Positions 29,223-39,487 are shown, counted from the first letter of the stretch. The stretch: DNA of 64,000 bases from Muribaculaceae bacterium (GCA_022509185.1 JAFLTS010000015.1:1-64000), one strand, 5' to 3'. The notes: generated by a model from the sequence alone, not told the origin. Program-made: numbers and translations.

Positions 29223-29585
29223 TTATTTAGCTGCAGTTTCCTTATTTTCTTTCTTTACTTCTTCCGGAAGAGCAGAGTTGAATAATTTTACTGCTTCATC
29301 AAGTTCATTATAAAAATCTTCCTTGATTTTTAGAAATAGCTGACGATAGAAAGCTTTCTTTGCCTTAGAATATGCTTGTAAATTTTCAAAAGCCTTAACT
29401 CCTTTATCGAATGTTACATCAGCATTTGTTTTAGCTGCTGCTACAGCGGTTAAAACTTGTTCTACTGCTTTGGCAATCTTATCTTTATCAACATTTTCAA
29501 CAGTATCATAAACGTCCGCCATTGATAAACATGCAGAGTCTCCTAAACTCTCTACATATTTTTTAAATTCTCTTTTGTTAGCCAT
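29223..29585 (-). CDS. Conserved-looking helical protein of unknown function
   Basis: A 120-residue, charged, all-helical protein (MANKREFKKYVESLGDSACL onward) with no signal peptide and no motif I know. It has a run of alanines (AVEQVLTAVAAAKTNADV) and an acidic/lysine-rich tail. Normal codon use and a clean gap on both sides support a real gene. It sits between the rodA end and the acyltransferase. Confidence 0.7.
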   Translation of the reverse strand: MANKREFKKYVESLGDSACLSMADVYDTVENVDKDKIAKAVEQVLTAVAAAKTNADVTFDKGVKAFENLQAYSKAKKAFYRQLFLKIKEDFYNELDEAVKLFNSALPEEVKKENKETAAK

Positions 29586-29673
29586 AATTTCTCTGTTTAT
29601 AAATTAATTTTGTATATTCTCTATTATTATAACCATTCTAAAAGGAAATTTATCGAAAGACGACCTAAAAAAT

Positions 29674-31143
29674 TCACTCTCTTCTTTCTTTCCGGGCAGC
29701 ATCAAGCCTTAGCATAATAAAAAGCAGAATAGTAAAACCCCAAAGGGAAGATCCTCCGTAACTAAAAAAGGGCAGAGGAATCCCTATTACCGGGCATAAG
29801 CCAATTACCATACCTACATTTATACAAACATGGAAAATCAGAAGTGATACCACACAATAAGAATACACTCTAGAGAAAGGTGATTTTTGTCGTTCTGCAA
29901 GATATATTAACCTTAGAATCAAAACTAAAAAAGCAATTAAAACTAAAGAAGACCCTATAAAACCTTGTTCTTCTCCTATGGTACAAAAAATAAAGTCTGT
30001 ATGTTGTTCAGGCACATATTTCAATTTTGTTTGGGTTCCATTAAGAAAACCCTTTCCTTCTATTCCGCCTGATCCGATTGCTATTTTAGACTGATTAACA
30101 TTGTAGCCAACTCCACGAAGGTCTTCTTCTATTCCCAAAAGCACTAATATCCTAGTCTGTTGATGGGGCTGTAAAATTTTATCAAATACATAATTCACAG
30201 AAAATAGAAAACTTACAGACAGTATTACAAATCCGATGGAAATCATGAATTTTTTCACATGATGCTTTAACATTGCTATAGCAGTGTATATAAGTGCCAG
30301 ACTCAATACAATGGAAAAAAAGAGAATCCCATTAATTTGTACTCCACATAAAGTTATAATTACAGCTATGAATGTAGCACCACAAATTCCCAATATTACA
30401 TTCCTTGCAATAATAAAGTCCCGGCAATAAAAGACCAACAAGAGACAATATAGAACACAGATAATTGTGAAAACACTGAATTCTCCATAACTTAATCCCA
30501 TTATAAAGGGATCCATATATTTTACTGCTAGTACAAAAAATAAGACCGCAAGGAAAATGGCACTTAAAACGAATCCGCTCATTCCCTCCCGATATAATAC
30601 AAATATCAATGAAATATATACCAAAGCGCTTCCCGTTTCTTTCTGACAAAGGATAATACAAATTGGAAGAAAGATTATTATTAACGCTCTGAAATAATTA
30701 CTTGGCTTAGCATTTAAAGAAAAATTATACGAATCAAACAACTTAGCCAAAGCCAGAGATGTAGCGAATTTACCAAATTCCGCAGGTTGAAGACTTACCG
30801 GTCCAAAAACTAGCCAAGAATGTGATCCTTTTATATTGGGAGAGAGGAATATAGTAGCTATCAAAATGAGCACCACTATTCCATAGATAGGATAGGCATA
30901 AGCCTCATATATTCTGTAATCCAGAAGCAGGATTATAAAACCTATTATCAGGGAAAGACCTATCCATCTTAATTGTTTCCCGGAAAATTCAGAAAAATCA
31001 AAAATGTTAGCCTTATCAAAATCATAGCTTGCGGCATATATACTGATGGCTCCGGCAGCTACTAATAAAAGATATAGCACTACCGTGAACCAATCTACAT
31101 TTCGGAACACTGAAGAGTTATTTTCAATGTTTCTTGACACCAC
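29674..31143 (-). CDS. rodA: Peptidoglycan glycosyltransferase RodA (SEDS family)
   Basis: SEDS membrane glycan polymerase of the elongasome, partner of PBP2. It has 489 residues with ten or more hydrophobic helices. Family landmarks are LQPAEFGKFATSLALA, QKETGSALVY, QSKIAIGSGGIEGKGFLNGTQ, VPEQHTDFIF and GIPLPFFSYGGSS. It is longer than E. coli RodA because of an extra hydrophobic stretch in the middle. The first 20 bases overlap the end of mrdA. Confidence 0.95.
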   Translation of the reverse strand: MVSRNIENNSSVFRNVDWFTVVLYLLLVAAGAISIYAASYDFDKANIFDFSEFSGKQLRWIGLSLIIGFIILLLDYRIYEAYAYPIYGIVVLILIATIFLSPNIKGSHSWLVFGPVSLQPAEFGKFATSLALAKLFDSYNFSLNAKPSNYFRALIIIFLPICIILCQKETGSALVYISLIFVLYREGMSGFVLSAIFLAVLFFVLAVKYMDPFIMGLSYGEFSVFTIICVLYCLLLVFYCRDFIIARNVILGICGATFIAVIITLCGVQINGILFFSIVLSLALIYTAIAMLKHHVKKFMISIGFVILSVSFLFSVNYVFDKILQPHQQTRILVLLGIEEDLRGVGYNVNQSKIAIGSGGIEGKGFLNGTQTKLKYVPEQHTDFIFCTIGEEQGFIGSSLVLIAFLVLILRLIYLAERQKSPFSRVYSYCVVSLLIFHVCINVGMVIGLCPVIGIPLPFFSYGGSSLWGFTILLFIMLRLDAARKERRE

Positions 31144-32977
31144 TTGTCAGTATAGTGTTTGAAGTTAACATTCTTTCTTCAAGATATTGTCTATCGGATG
31201 ATATTGCTCCTTTTAGGTATTTTTCCATTATCAGACTTCCAATCGGAACTCCGTAAGTAGCACCAAAACCTGCATTTTCTACATAAACCGCCACAGCAAT
31301 TTTTGGATCATGATAAGGTGCAAATCCCATGAACACGGAATGGTCTTTACCATGAGGATTTTGAGCTGTACCGGTCTTTCCGCACACTTCTATACCAGAT
31401 AGATTAGCAAGTCTACATGTTCCCCCTGTAACAGCCATTCTCATTCCTTCTGCTATATCATCATAATATTTTTTATCTATACTAGGTATTCTTTTTTCAT
31501 GATATTTCATATCTATAGCAGAATCTGCAATTTCTTTAACAATATGAGGAGTATAAAAATAACCTCTATTAGCAATTGTAGCACATAAATTGGCAATTTG
31601 AAGAGGAGTAGCCAGAACTTCCCCTTGTCCTATAGAAACTGAAATTATAGAATTGGCACTCCACCGAGGTCCTCTAAAAGATTTTGAATAAAACTCAGAA
31701 TTAGGAATAAATCCTCTACTTTCATGGGGAAGATCAACTCCTAATTTATATCCGTAACCCATTTCTACCAAATAGTCTTTCCATTTTGTCAATTGGTCTG
31801 CAGGCTTTGTTCCTTTTTTATCAATCATATGTTTAAATCCCCAACAAAAGAATGCATTACAAGAAGTTTGTAAGGCAGGCTTTAAAGGAAGTGGAGATCC
31901 GTGACCATGACATCCGACTCTTAAACCGTTAATATAACCATGATAACATGGGAAAGCAGTAGACTCATTAATAACACCTTCCTGCAAAAAAATCAGGCCC
32001 TGAGTAGGTTTGAAAGTTGATCCCGGAGGATATGCTCCCTGTATAGATCTATCATATAAAGGTTTTAAAGGATCTAAAACTAATTGCGCATAATTTTTTC
32101 CTCTCTCTTTGCCTACGAGTAATGAGGGATCATAATTAGGTGCGGTAACTAATGCAAGAATTTCACCGGTGGAAGGTTCTATGGCGACTATGGCTCCTAT
32201 TTTATTTTGCATTAATTCTTCTCCATATAGCTGGAGATCCATGTCTATCGACAATGTAAGGTTATATCCTGATTCAGGTGCAATATCCATAGCCCCGTCT
32301 TCATATTTACCTTTGATCCTTCCAAGAGCATCTCTCATAAGGATTTCCATACCTTTTTTACCCCTAAGAGCTTCTTCATAACTTTTTTCTACTCCTAAGT
32401 CTCCTGTATAATCTCCACGTCTATAATAATTATCTCTTTTTACATCTTCAGCAGAAACCTCCCGAATATTCCCTAGAATATTAGCACCGGCTGGATAATT
32501 GTATTTTCTTACTGTTCTGGTCTGTATATAAAACCCCGGAAACATATATAATTTTTCCTGAAGACGTCCGTAATCTTCGTATGAAATATGGGAAATAAGT
32601 CTTTGTGGAGTATAAGAAGAATAACCAGGGTTTTTTCTGGGATTTTTCATATCCGCCCAATAATCCCTTAATTGTTCACGACTGATATTGAGAAGAGAAC
32701 AAAAAGCCAGGGTGTCAAAATTATTGACATCCTTTGGTATCATCATCACATCATAGGCTGGTTGATTAAAAACTAAGAGTTTTTCGTTTCTATCGTAGAT
32801 TAATCCCCGTGCCGGATAGATTGTTTTCTTTAGGAAAGCATTGCTTTCGGCATTAAGTTTATATGTGTCATCACTTACCTGAAGAGTAAAAAGCCGGATA
32901 AGGTAAATAATTACTATAGTAACAATAAAACCACCAATCACATATTGTCTTTTGGCCAGTCTGTAATCTTTTCTCAT
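31124..32977 (-). CDS. mrdA: Penicillin-binding protein 2 (elongation transpeptidase)
   Basis: Class B PBP that cross-links lateral wall peptidoglycan. The ATG at 32977 makes a four-base ATGA overlap with mreD and gives 617 residues. One N-terminal membrane helix (YVIGGFIVTIVIIYLIRLF) is followed by the dimerisation domain and the transpeptidase with STFK (Ser320), SCN and KTGTAQ. It is part of mreB-mreC-mreD-mrdA-rodA. Confidence 0.96.
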   Translation of the reverse strand: MRKDYRLAKRQYVIGGFIVTIVIIYLIRLFTLQVSDDTYKLNAESNAFLKKTIYPARGLIYDRNEKLLVFNQPAYDVMMIPKDVNNFDTLAFCSLLNISREQLRDYWADMKNPRKNPGYSSYTPQRLISHISYEDYGRLQEKLYMFPGFYIQTRTVRKYNYPAGANILGNIREVSAEDVKRDNYYRRGDYTGDLGVEKSYEEALRGKKGMEILMRDALGRIKGKYEDGAMDIAPESGYNLTLSIDMDLQLYGEELMQNKIGAIVAIEPSTGEILALVTAPNYDPSLLVGKERGKNYAQLVLDPLKPLYDRSIQGAYPPGSTFKPTQGLIFLQEGVINESTAFPCYHGYINGLRVGCHGHGSPLPLKPALQTSCNAFFCWGFKHMIDKKGTKPADQLTKWKDYLVEMGYGYKLGVDLPHESRGFIPNSEFYSKSFRGPRWSANSIISVSIGQGEVLATPLQIANLCATIANRGYFYTPHIVKEIADSAIDMKYHEKRIPSIDKKYYDDIAEGMRMAVTGGTCRLANLSGIEVCGKTGTAQNPHGKDHSVFMGFAPYHDPKIAVAVYVENAGFGATYGVPIGSLIMEKYLKGAISSDRQYLEERMLTSNTILTSGVKKH

Positions 32978-33483
32978 GCTTTTACCGGGATTAGGCAATC
33001 AATTGCAAGAAGAATCACGAATGTAAAAAGGGTGCTTGATGCAGTAAGTATCACTATAGCCTTAACGTCTGCAAAACTGAAATATTCTATAGAAAAAGCC
33101 AGAAGACAATATATCAATATAAAGGTGATTAGATACTTGCTATACTCCAATAATCCCATTGTTGAAACTCCTGGTACCAGTCTGCTTGTAATGTCATCTT
33201 TTGCCATATAAGCATAATATATCGGCGTGCGAATAGCCGAAATCAAAGTACATGCCAAAGCATTTACACCCGGGGTGTCTGAAAAAATATCTATAATAAG
33301 ACCTAATAAAAAAGATAAAGTAAATAGATAGGGTAATTTAATATCTATTGGTAGCCTTATTATAAAATAAATAAAGACGATGGGAACTGCTACATGAAAC
33401 AAGACAATCTTATTAAAAATAAGAGCCTGTACTACAATACAAATTAAAAATAGAAATATATATCTTATAAAAGTATTAGTCAT
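32974..33483 (-). CDS. mreD: Rod shape-determining protein MreD
   Basis: A 169-residue membrane protein with five or six hydrophobic helices, placed between mreC and mrdA. Sequence conservation of MreD is low; the call rests on size, topology, the segment FLLGLIIDIFSDTPGVNALACTLI and, above all, gene order. It starts eight bases after mreC. Confidence 0.88.
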   Translation of the reverse strand: MTNTFIRYIFLFLICIVVQALIFNKIVLFHVAVPIVFIYFIIRLPIDIKLPYLFTLSFLLGLIIDIFSDTPGVNALACTLISAIRTPIYYAYMAKDDITSRLVPGVSTMGLLEYSKYLITFILIYCLLAFSIEYFSFADVKAIVILTASSTLFTFVILLAIDCLIPVKA

Positions 33484-33491
33484 TCCACTTT

Positions 33492-34349
33492 CTAATTTCT
33501 CAAACCCGAAGGCAGGTCATAACGGCTTAAAGAATCAAGACTTTCTTTAAAATTATCCTTAATAACTCTTACTGTACTTAAGGTCTTGAAATCCGGGTTA
33601 AGCTTCACTTTAATTATAAAGAAATTATCATCAGCTCCTTTGATTCTATTCATTACCGTGCCAATTGGAATATCAGCCGGGAAAGAGAGAGAATAACCAC
33701 TGGTTACTACTGTATCCCCGACATGATATTTTGTGTGTCGTGGCACCTCTTCCATATAAGCCACACCCGGATCTCCTCCTTTCCATACCAGAGACCCTAT
33801 ATAATCTGTGTTTTTAATTTTAACTGAAAAGTGTTGATCTTCATTGAGTAACGAAATAACTCTTGAAGTATGGGGGCCCGTTACATTTACTATTCCAATC
33901 ACACCATTGTGATCCACAACTCCTTGACCACTTCTTATTCCGTCTTTACTTCCCCGGTTAATGGAAAAATAATTTCTTGGATGTCGTACATTATTATTAA
34001 TAACGGTAGCTGCAACATAATCATACCGAGGTATTTCAGAATTTTCACGATCTAACGAATCTGAATTCAAAGTATGATATTCTGCTAACTGATACTTAAG
34101 ATTTAAAACTTCATTCTCCAATCTGGCATTATTAGCCTCAAGATCTTTGTTGATTTCTCTAAGATTAAAATAACCGGTAACCTCCGAAGAAAGAGAATAA
34201 ACGGAACTGGAGATAACATTAGCTGAAGTAAAATAAATAGAGGAATGATAAGAATTATAAGTAAACAGTATTATGCAGCTTAGAATCACATAAATAAAAA
34301 AAATGAACCAAGCTCCGTATTTAATAAAAAAATTAAGAAGATTTCTCAC
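33492..34349 (-). CDS. mreC: Rod shape-determining protein MreC
   Basis: Bitopic elongasome protein: an N-terminal membrane helix (AWFIFFIYVILSCIILFTY), a coiled coil (about residues 65-95, LEANNARLENEVLNLKYQL), and the beta domain with INRGSKDGIRSGQGVVDHNGVIGIV and VVTSGYSLSFPADIPIG. It has 285 residues. It lies between mreB and mreD. Confidence 0.95.
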   Translation of the reverse strand: MRNLLNFFIKYGAWFIFFIYVILSCIILFTYNSYHSSIYFTSANVISSSVYSLSSEVTGYFNLREINKDLEANNARLENEVLNLKYQLAEYHTLNSDSLDRENSEIPRYDYVAATVINNNVRHPRNYFSINRGSKDGIRSGQGVVDHNGVIGIVNVTGPHTSRVISLLNEDQHFSVKIKNTDYIGSLVWKGGDPGVAYMEEVPRHTKYHVGDTVVTSGYSLSFPADIPIGTVMNRIKGADDNFFIIKVKLNPDFKTLSTVRVIKDNFKESLDSLSRYDLPSGLRN

Positions 34350-34408
34350 GGCTAAAACAGTGAGGTCAAGAGAGATATGAAATAAAATAAAGTATAAATT
34401 CCCGATCC

Positions 34409-35428
34409 TTATCTAATAAGGAAAGAGAATTTATTAATATTTTTTAGTGCCACACCGGTTCCCTTTGCCACTGCGTGTAAAGGATCTTCGGCTACCTTGA
34501 ATTCAATTTTAATCTTATCGGTGAGTCTTTTGGCCAATCCTTTAAGCAAAGCACCACCACCTGCAAGATATATTCCATTTTTCACAATATCTGCATATAA
34601 TTCCGGAGGAGTTTCTTCTAATGCCGCGAGTATAGCTGTCTCCATTCTGGAGATCGTCTTGTCAATACAGTGTGAAATTTCTTCATAAGTAACCGGTACT
34701 GTCATAGGCAACGAAGTCATTCTGTTGGGTCCTGTTACTATAAAGGGTTCAGGACCGTCTTCAAGAACCGGTAGAGCAGACCCTACATTAATTTTTATCT
34801 GTTCAGCCATAGTGGTGCCAACTTTCAAATTATGAACGCGCCCCATATGTTCCTGGATATCAGCAGTAAGATCATTTCCTGCTATACGAATGCTCTTGTT
34901 ACTTACAATTCCTCCCAAAGATATTACTGCGATTTCAGTAGAACCTCCACCTATATCTACAATCATGTTCCCCTCGGGAGCTTCAACATCTAATCCTATA
35001 CCTAAAGCAGCCGCCATTGGTTCATATATCATATAAACATCTCTTCCTCCGGCATGTTCGGAAGAGTCTCTGACAGCTCTTATTTCAACCTCAGTAGAAC
35101 CGGAAGGAATACATACTACCATTCTCAGAGAAGGGGAGAACCATCTGCGTTTTGAACTTACCATTTTGATCAGACCTCTGATCATTTGTTCTGCTGCATT
35201 AAAATCGGCAATTACACCATCCCTTAACGGTCGGATAGTCCTTATGCCCGGAGGTTCTTTACCTTCCATCTGATGAGCTGTAGTTCCTACGGCAAGAAGC
35301 TTGTCAGTCTTGTTTTCTATAGCTACAACTGAAGGTTCGTCAACAACTATTTTATCATTATGTATTATAATGGAGTTTGCAGTGCCAAGATCCATGGCTA
35401 TTTCCTGCGTAAAGGAGAATAAACCCAT
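34409..35428 (-). CDS. mreB: Rod shape-determining protein MreB
   Basis: Bacterial actin that positions the elongasome. It has 339 residues with the ASKHA motifs MDLGTANSII, VCIPSGSTEVEIRAV, MIYEPMAAALG, MIVDIGGGSTEIAVISLGG and YLAGGGALLKGL. It is the first gene of the mre-mrd operon. The 178-base region before it (35429-35607) holds a TAATTTTG box and the terminator of the TPR gene. Confidence 0.97.
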   Translation of the reverse strand: MGLFSFTQEIAMDLGTANSIIIHNDKIVVDEPSVVAIENKTDKLLAVGTTAHQMEGKEPPGIRTIRPLRDGVIADFNAAEQMIRGLIKMVSSKRRWFSPSLRMVVCIPSGSTEVEIRAVRDSSEHAGGRDVYMIYEPMAAALGIGLDVEAPEGNMIVDIGGGSTEIAVISLGGIVSNKSIRIAGNDLTADIQEHMGRVHNLKVGTTMAEQIKINVGSALPVLEDGPEPFIVTGPNRMTSLPMTVPVTYEEISHCIDKTISRMETAILAALEETPPELYADIVKNGIYLAGGGALLKGLAKRLTDKIKIEFKVAEDPLHAVAKGTGVALKNINKFSFLIR

Positions 35429-35484
35429 TTTTATCTTTCTTCTTATGATTTCCTAAAATCGTATTCTTAAACGAATATATTTTG

Positions 35485-35492
35485 CAAAATTA
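35485..35492 (-). promoter_or_regulatory. Minus-7 element of the mreB operon
   Basis: On the minus strand TAATTTTG, about 57 bases before the mreB ATG. I see no TTG at the canonical distance upstream, only a T-rich run. Confidence 0.45.
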
Positions 35493-35559
35493 CACAAAAC
35501 GGTTGAAAAAAAAGCTTTGATAGTTAAAAAACTATATCTTTCAACAGAAAAAAGAGCAT

Positions 35560-35585
35560 AAAAAAAGGGGAGATTAACTCCCCTT
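35560..35585 (-). terminator. Terminator of the TPR gene
   Basis: On the minus strand AAGGGGAG, loop TTAAT, CTCCCCTT, then a T run. It lies about 23 bases after the TPR gene stop. Confidence 0.88.
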
Positions 35586-35607
35586 AATAAAAAGTATGTT
35601 CTGACTA

Positions 35608-36828
35608 TTAATTGTTAAAGAAAGTCTTAAGTGCGTAGTCAATATTTTCGAGTATACTCTCCACATAGGGATCATTAGGATTCATCTGATCAGCCTGAGT
35701 AGCATATTTTTGAGCTTCCAAAAAATAATTTGTCTTTATATTCTGACGTTCAGCATTCAGTTCAGGAGAATTACCTTCGAGAGCATTCAATTTCTGAGTA
35801 CCATCTCTGTAAAGTTTACTACTTGCACTTTTTAAAGTTTCAAAATCGGCATTAGGCATATTTGCTGCTTTGCGGTAATCTGCTTCTGAAAGATCATCAT
35901 TTTCAGCCCTTTCATAAACATAAGCTCTTAAAGCATAAAGATTAGCTGCATCGGGATTTTCCTGAATCAATCCGTTTAATTTAGTTAATGATTGATCAAT
36001 TTCTCCATCATTCACCATAGAATTAATTAAATTATTAATAAATATTGGTTCACTGATACCAAATTTATCAATACCTGCCTGAGCGGCTTCCTTTATGTTA
36101 TTTTGGATTTCCGGAGATGCATCTTCATTCTGTTGCACTATGGTCTGATAGCTAGCAATTTCATAAATAATTGCCTCCGGTTTTTCATATCCTGCCAATC
36201 TTGCTTTTTTGAATGCCAAGGCACCTTCTTGGGGAGCGTTACCTTGTGAGGCAGCTAAACCTGCATTGAAATATGAAGTGGCAATTTGCTGCGGATTAAA
36301 AACTGTAGGATCATTGTTTTGTAAAGTTTCAGGAAGATCACCATAAATCATAAAGGCCTCATATGCTTGGGGATAATATTCTTTAGCATTATAGTAATCA
36401 GCTCCTACACCAAAGAAATCACTTGCATGGCCCTTTATGATATTATGCATTTCTTTGCTTCTTTTTGGCTTGATCTGACCTTTTTCATTGGGAAGACTGT
36501 CTAAGGGAAGACCCTGCAAGAAATAATTATATCCGTTAAGTAATTCCTGTGCCATCACATCTACCTGTGCTGCAGGATCATCAGGATTAATCATTTTAGT
36601 TTTGTACGCGTTATCGTAGGCATCAAATTCTATCTTACCTGCAATAAAGTACGTTTCCACTTGATCTTTTGTCTCAGGATTTTCAATAGCTTGTTTAATC
36701 AGGCTTCTGGCTTCCTCAAGCTTTTCCGGTTTTCCTGAAAGTTTTTTTGCCTGTTCCACTAATGCCTTTTGAGCAAAAACAGGAGCTATCATTCCTATGC
36801 AGAGGATAGCAGTTACTATTTTTTTCAT
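35608..36828 (-). CDS. Exported tetratricopeptide-repeat protein
   Basis: A 406-residue protein with a signal peptide (MKKIVTAILCIGMIAPVFA, cleavage before QKALVE). Several TPR-like helical pairs can be seen, e.g. PQQIATSYFNAGLAASQG, DAANLYALRAYVYERAENDD and YFLEAQKYATQADQMNPNDP. It probably acts as a periplasmic scaffold; partners are unknown. It follows gyrA by about 35 bases, and a clear terminator follows it, so it shares the gyrA transcript. Confidence 0.88.
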   Translation of the reverse strand: MKKIVTAILCIGMIAPVFAQKALVEQAKKLSGKPEKLEEARSLIKQAIENPETKDQVETYFIAGKIEFDAYDNAYKTKMINPDDPAAQVDVMAQELLNGYNYFLQGLPLDSLPNEKGQIKPKRSKEMHNIIKGHASDFFGVGADYYNAKEYYPQAYEAFMIYGDLPETLQNNDPTVFNPQQIATSYFNAGLAASQGNAPQEGALAFKKARLAGYEKPEAIIYEIASYQTIVQQNEDASPEIQNNIKEAAQAGIDKFGISEPIFINNLINSMVNDGEIDQSLTKLNGLIQENPDAANLYALRAYVYERAENDDLSEADYRKAANMPNADFETLKSASSKLYRDGTQKLNALEGNSPELNAERQNIKTNYFLEAQKYATQADQMNPNDPYVESILENIDYALKTFFNN

Positions 36829-36863
36829 GCTTTAATTTATTTTAATTGTTTATTGTCTCTGAA

Positions 36864-39359
36864 TTAATTTTCTTCTGAGGCTTCTTTCTTCTCCTCTTCT
36901 TCTATTTCTTCCTGAGGATCGCTTGCCACTTTACAGACAGAAGCAATTGTATCGTCACGTTTGGTTAGATCTATCAGTTTTACCCCTTGTGTATTTCGAC
37001 CCATAACACGAATACCCGACACTGCCAATCTTAAAGTAATACCACTTTGATTTATTATCATCAGGTCGTTAGAATCATTTACGCTTTTAATAGCTACCAA
37101 GTCCCCGGTTTTCTCTGTGATATTCATTGTTTTGACTCCTTTACCACCTCGGTTGGTTATTCTGTAGTCTTCCAACGCAGAACGCTTTCCATAACCATTT
37201 TCCGAAACTACCATCACAGTTTCCTCCGAACCTTCTTTCATGGTGATCATTCCGACTATTTCATCGTTGTCTTCACCGAGAGTCATTCCTCTAACACCGG
37301 TAGACATTCTACCCATTTCACGAACCTTACTTTCATGGAATCTAATAGCTCGACCTTCTTTATCAGCCATAATAACTTCAGAATTGCCATCTGTTAGTCT
37401 AACCTGAATTAATTGATCATCTTCCCGTATTATAATGGCATTTACTCCGTTAGCTCTTGGCCTGGAATAAGATTCCAAGGATGTTTTCTTTATGATTCCT
37501 TTCTTTGTACAGAAGATAAGGTTATGGGAATTATTAAACTCTGTATCATCAAGTTTTTTTATTCTGATAAAGGCATTTACCTCATCATCAGAATCAAGAT
37601 TTAAAAGATTCTGTATAGCTCTTCCCTTAGAATTCTTGGCTCCTTCAGGTATTTCATAAACTTTAAGCCAATAACATTTACCTTTCTTAGTAAAGAAGAG
37701 CATATAATTATGGTTTGAAGCAGGGTATATATATTCTATAAAATCAGAGTCTCGAGTATCGCTTCCTTTGGCACCTACTCCTCCTCTATGTTGAGCTCTG
37801 AATTCGGATAGGGGAGTCCTTTTGATATAACCTAAATGAGAAATAGTTATAATCATTTCATCATCAGGGTAGAAATCCTCGGCATTTAGATCCCCGGCAA
37901 AAAGATTGATCTTTGTTCTTCTTTCATCTCCATATTTGTCCCTGATCTCTATAAGCTCATCTTTCATTACCTGACGACAAACCTCATCATTATTGAGTAT
38001 GTCGTTTAAATGTGCAATGAGTTTCATCAGCTCATCGTATTCTTTCCTGAGTTTTTCCATTTCGAGACCTGTGAGCTGACGCAATCTCATCTCCACAATT
38101 GCTCGAGTCTGTATTTCATCAAGATCAAATTTTTCTGCAAGACGTTGTCTTGCCTCTTCAGTAGTTTGAGATGATCTGATAATAGATATTACTTCATCAA
38201 TATTATCGCAAGCTATCATCAAACCTCTAAGAATATGAGCTCTTTCTTCAGCTTTTCTCAGCTCATATCTTGTTCTTCTAATTACAATTTCATGTCGGTG
38301 TTCTACAAAAGCTTCAAGTAATTGCTTCAAATTCAATGTCTTAGGCCTTCCATTAACCAATGCCACATTATTCACACTGAAAGTGGTCTGCAATTGTGTA
38401 AGCTTAAATAGTTTATTTAAGACCACATTAGCATTAGCATCTCTCTTAATTTCTATAGCGATATGCATCACACCGCGAGCCGATGTATCCTTGATATCGG
38501 CTATACCTTCCACCTTTTTATCTATTGCAAGGTCAGCAATACTTTTTACAAGATCATTCTTGATAACTCCATAAGGTATTTCAGAGATCACAATCTGATC
38601 ATGAGTACCTGTATTTTCAATCTCAGCCTTAGCTCTGATAAAAATTTTACCTTTCCCGGTTTCAAATGCATCTTTTACACCTTGCATGCCGAAAATTTCT
38701 CCTCCGGTAGGGAAATCAGGAGCTTTTATATACTGCATCAAACCTTGTATATCTATGCCGGGATTATCTATCAATGCAATGGCGGCATTTAAAGATTCGG
38801 TTAAATTATGGGGAGGCATATTAGTAGCCATTCCAACTGCTATTCCTGAAGCACCGTTTACAAGAAGATTAGGAATCCTGGTTGGAAGTACGGAGGGTTC
38901 TTCAAGGGTATTATCGAAATTAGGAACAAAATCTACCGTTTCACGGTCGATATCTCTTAACATTTCCTCTCCCATTCGGTCGAGTTTGACCTCTGTATAA
39001 CGCATCGCAGCGGGAGAGTCTCCGTCAATCGATCCGAAGTTTCCCTGTCCGAAAACCAAAGGGTATCTCAACGACCATTCCTGAGCCATTCTCACCATGG
39101 TCATATAAATTGAGCTGTCACCATGGGGATGGTATTTACCCATTACTTCTCCTACGATACGGGCTGATTTCTTAGTATCGCCTGAAAAAAAGTTACCCAA
39201 TTCATTCATTCCAAAAAGAACCCTTCTATGCACGGGTTTAAAACCGTCTCTTACATCAGGAAGAGCTCTTGATACTATTACCGACATCGAATAATCGATG
39301 TAAGCACTTTTCATCTCCGATTCTATATTAATCGGTATTATTTTGTCTTCGCCTTGCAT
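36864..39359 (-). CDS. gyrA: DNA gyrase subunit A
   Basis: Breakage-rejoining subunit of DNA gyrase. It has 831 residues with the catalytic Tyr121 in AAMRYTE, the QRDR GKYHPHGDSSIYM (75-86), a coiled-coil arm and a beta-pinwheel C-terminal domain. A GyrA-box-like segment is seen as QHRGGVGAKGS. The end is acidic (EEIEEEEKKEASEEN). At the position equal to E. coli Asp87 the residue is Met86; Ser82 equals E. coli Ser83. A well-spaced housekeeping promoter lies upstream. Confidence 0.97.
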   Translation of the reverse strand: MQGEDKIIPINIESEMKSAYIDYSMSVIVSRALPDVRDGFKPVHRRVLFGMNELGNFFSGDTKKSARIVGEVMGKYHPHGDSSIYMTMVRMAQEWSLRYPLVFGQGNFGSIDGDSPAAMRYTEVKLDRMGEEMLRDIDRETVDFVPNFDNTLEEPSVLPTRIPNLLVNGASGIAVGMATNMPPHNLTESLNAAIALIDNPGIDIQGLMQYIKAPDFPTGGEIFGMQGVKDAFETGKGKIFIRAKAEIENTGTHDQIVISEIPYGVIKNDLVKSIADLAIDKKVEGIADIKDTSARGVMHIAIEIKRDANANVVLNKLFKLTQLQTTFSVNNVALVNGRPKTLNLKQLLEAFVEHRHEIVIRRTRYELRKAEERAHILRGLMIACDNIDEVISIIRSSQTTEEARQRLAEKFDLDEIQTRAIVEMRLRQLTGLEMEKLRKEYDELMKLIAHLNDILNNDEVCRQVMKDELIEIRDKYGDERRTKINLFAGDLNAEDFYPDDEMIITISHLGYIKRTPLSEFRAQHRGGVGAKGSDTRDSDFIEYIYPASNHNYMLFFTKKGKCYWLKVYEIPEGAKNSKGRAIQNLLNLDSDDEVNAFIRIKKLDDTEFNNSHNLIFCTKKGIIKKTSLESYSRPRANGVNAIIIREDDQLIQVRLTDGNSEVIMADKEGRAIRFHESKVREMGRMSTGVRGMTLGEDNDEIVGMITMKEGSEETVMVVSENGYGKRSALEDYRITNRGGKGVKTMNITEKTGDLVAIKSVNDSNDLMIINQSGITLRLAVSGIRVMGRNTQGVKLIDLTKRDDTIASVCKVASDPQEEIEEEEKKEASEEN

Positions 39360-39421
39360 TATCTTGAAATTTATGACTTTAAAGCATTTTTTATACTAAA
39401 AAAGCCCTAATACGCCATATG

Positions 39422-39452
39422 CAAAGTTACTTATTTTTCTTTACAATGGCAA
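39422..39452 (-). promoter_or_regulatory. Promoter of gyrA
   Basis: On the minus strand TTG (within GTTTGCC, 39452-39450), a 20-base spacer, and TAACTTTG (39429-39422). The ATG follows about 62 bases downstream. Confidence 0.72.
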
Positions 39453-39487
39453 ACTTCACTCAATTCCAAAAGCTTACCTATAATTAT

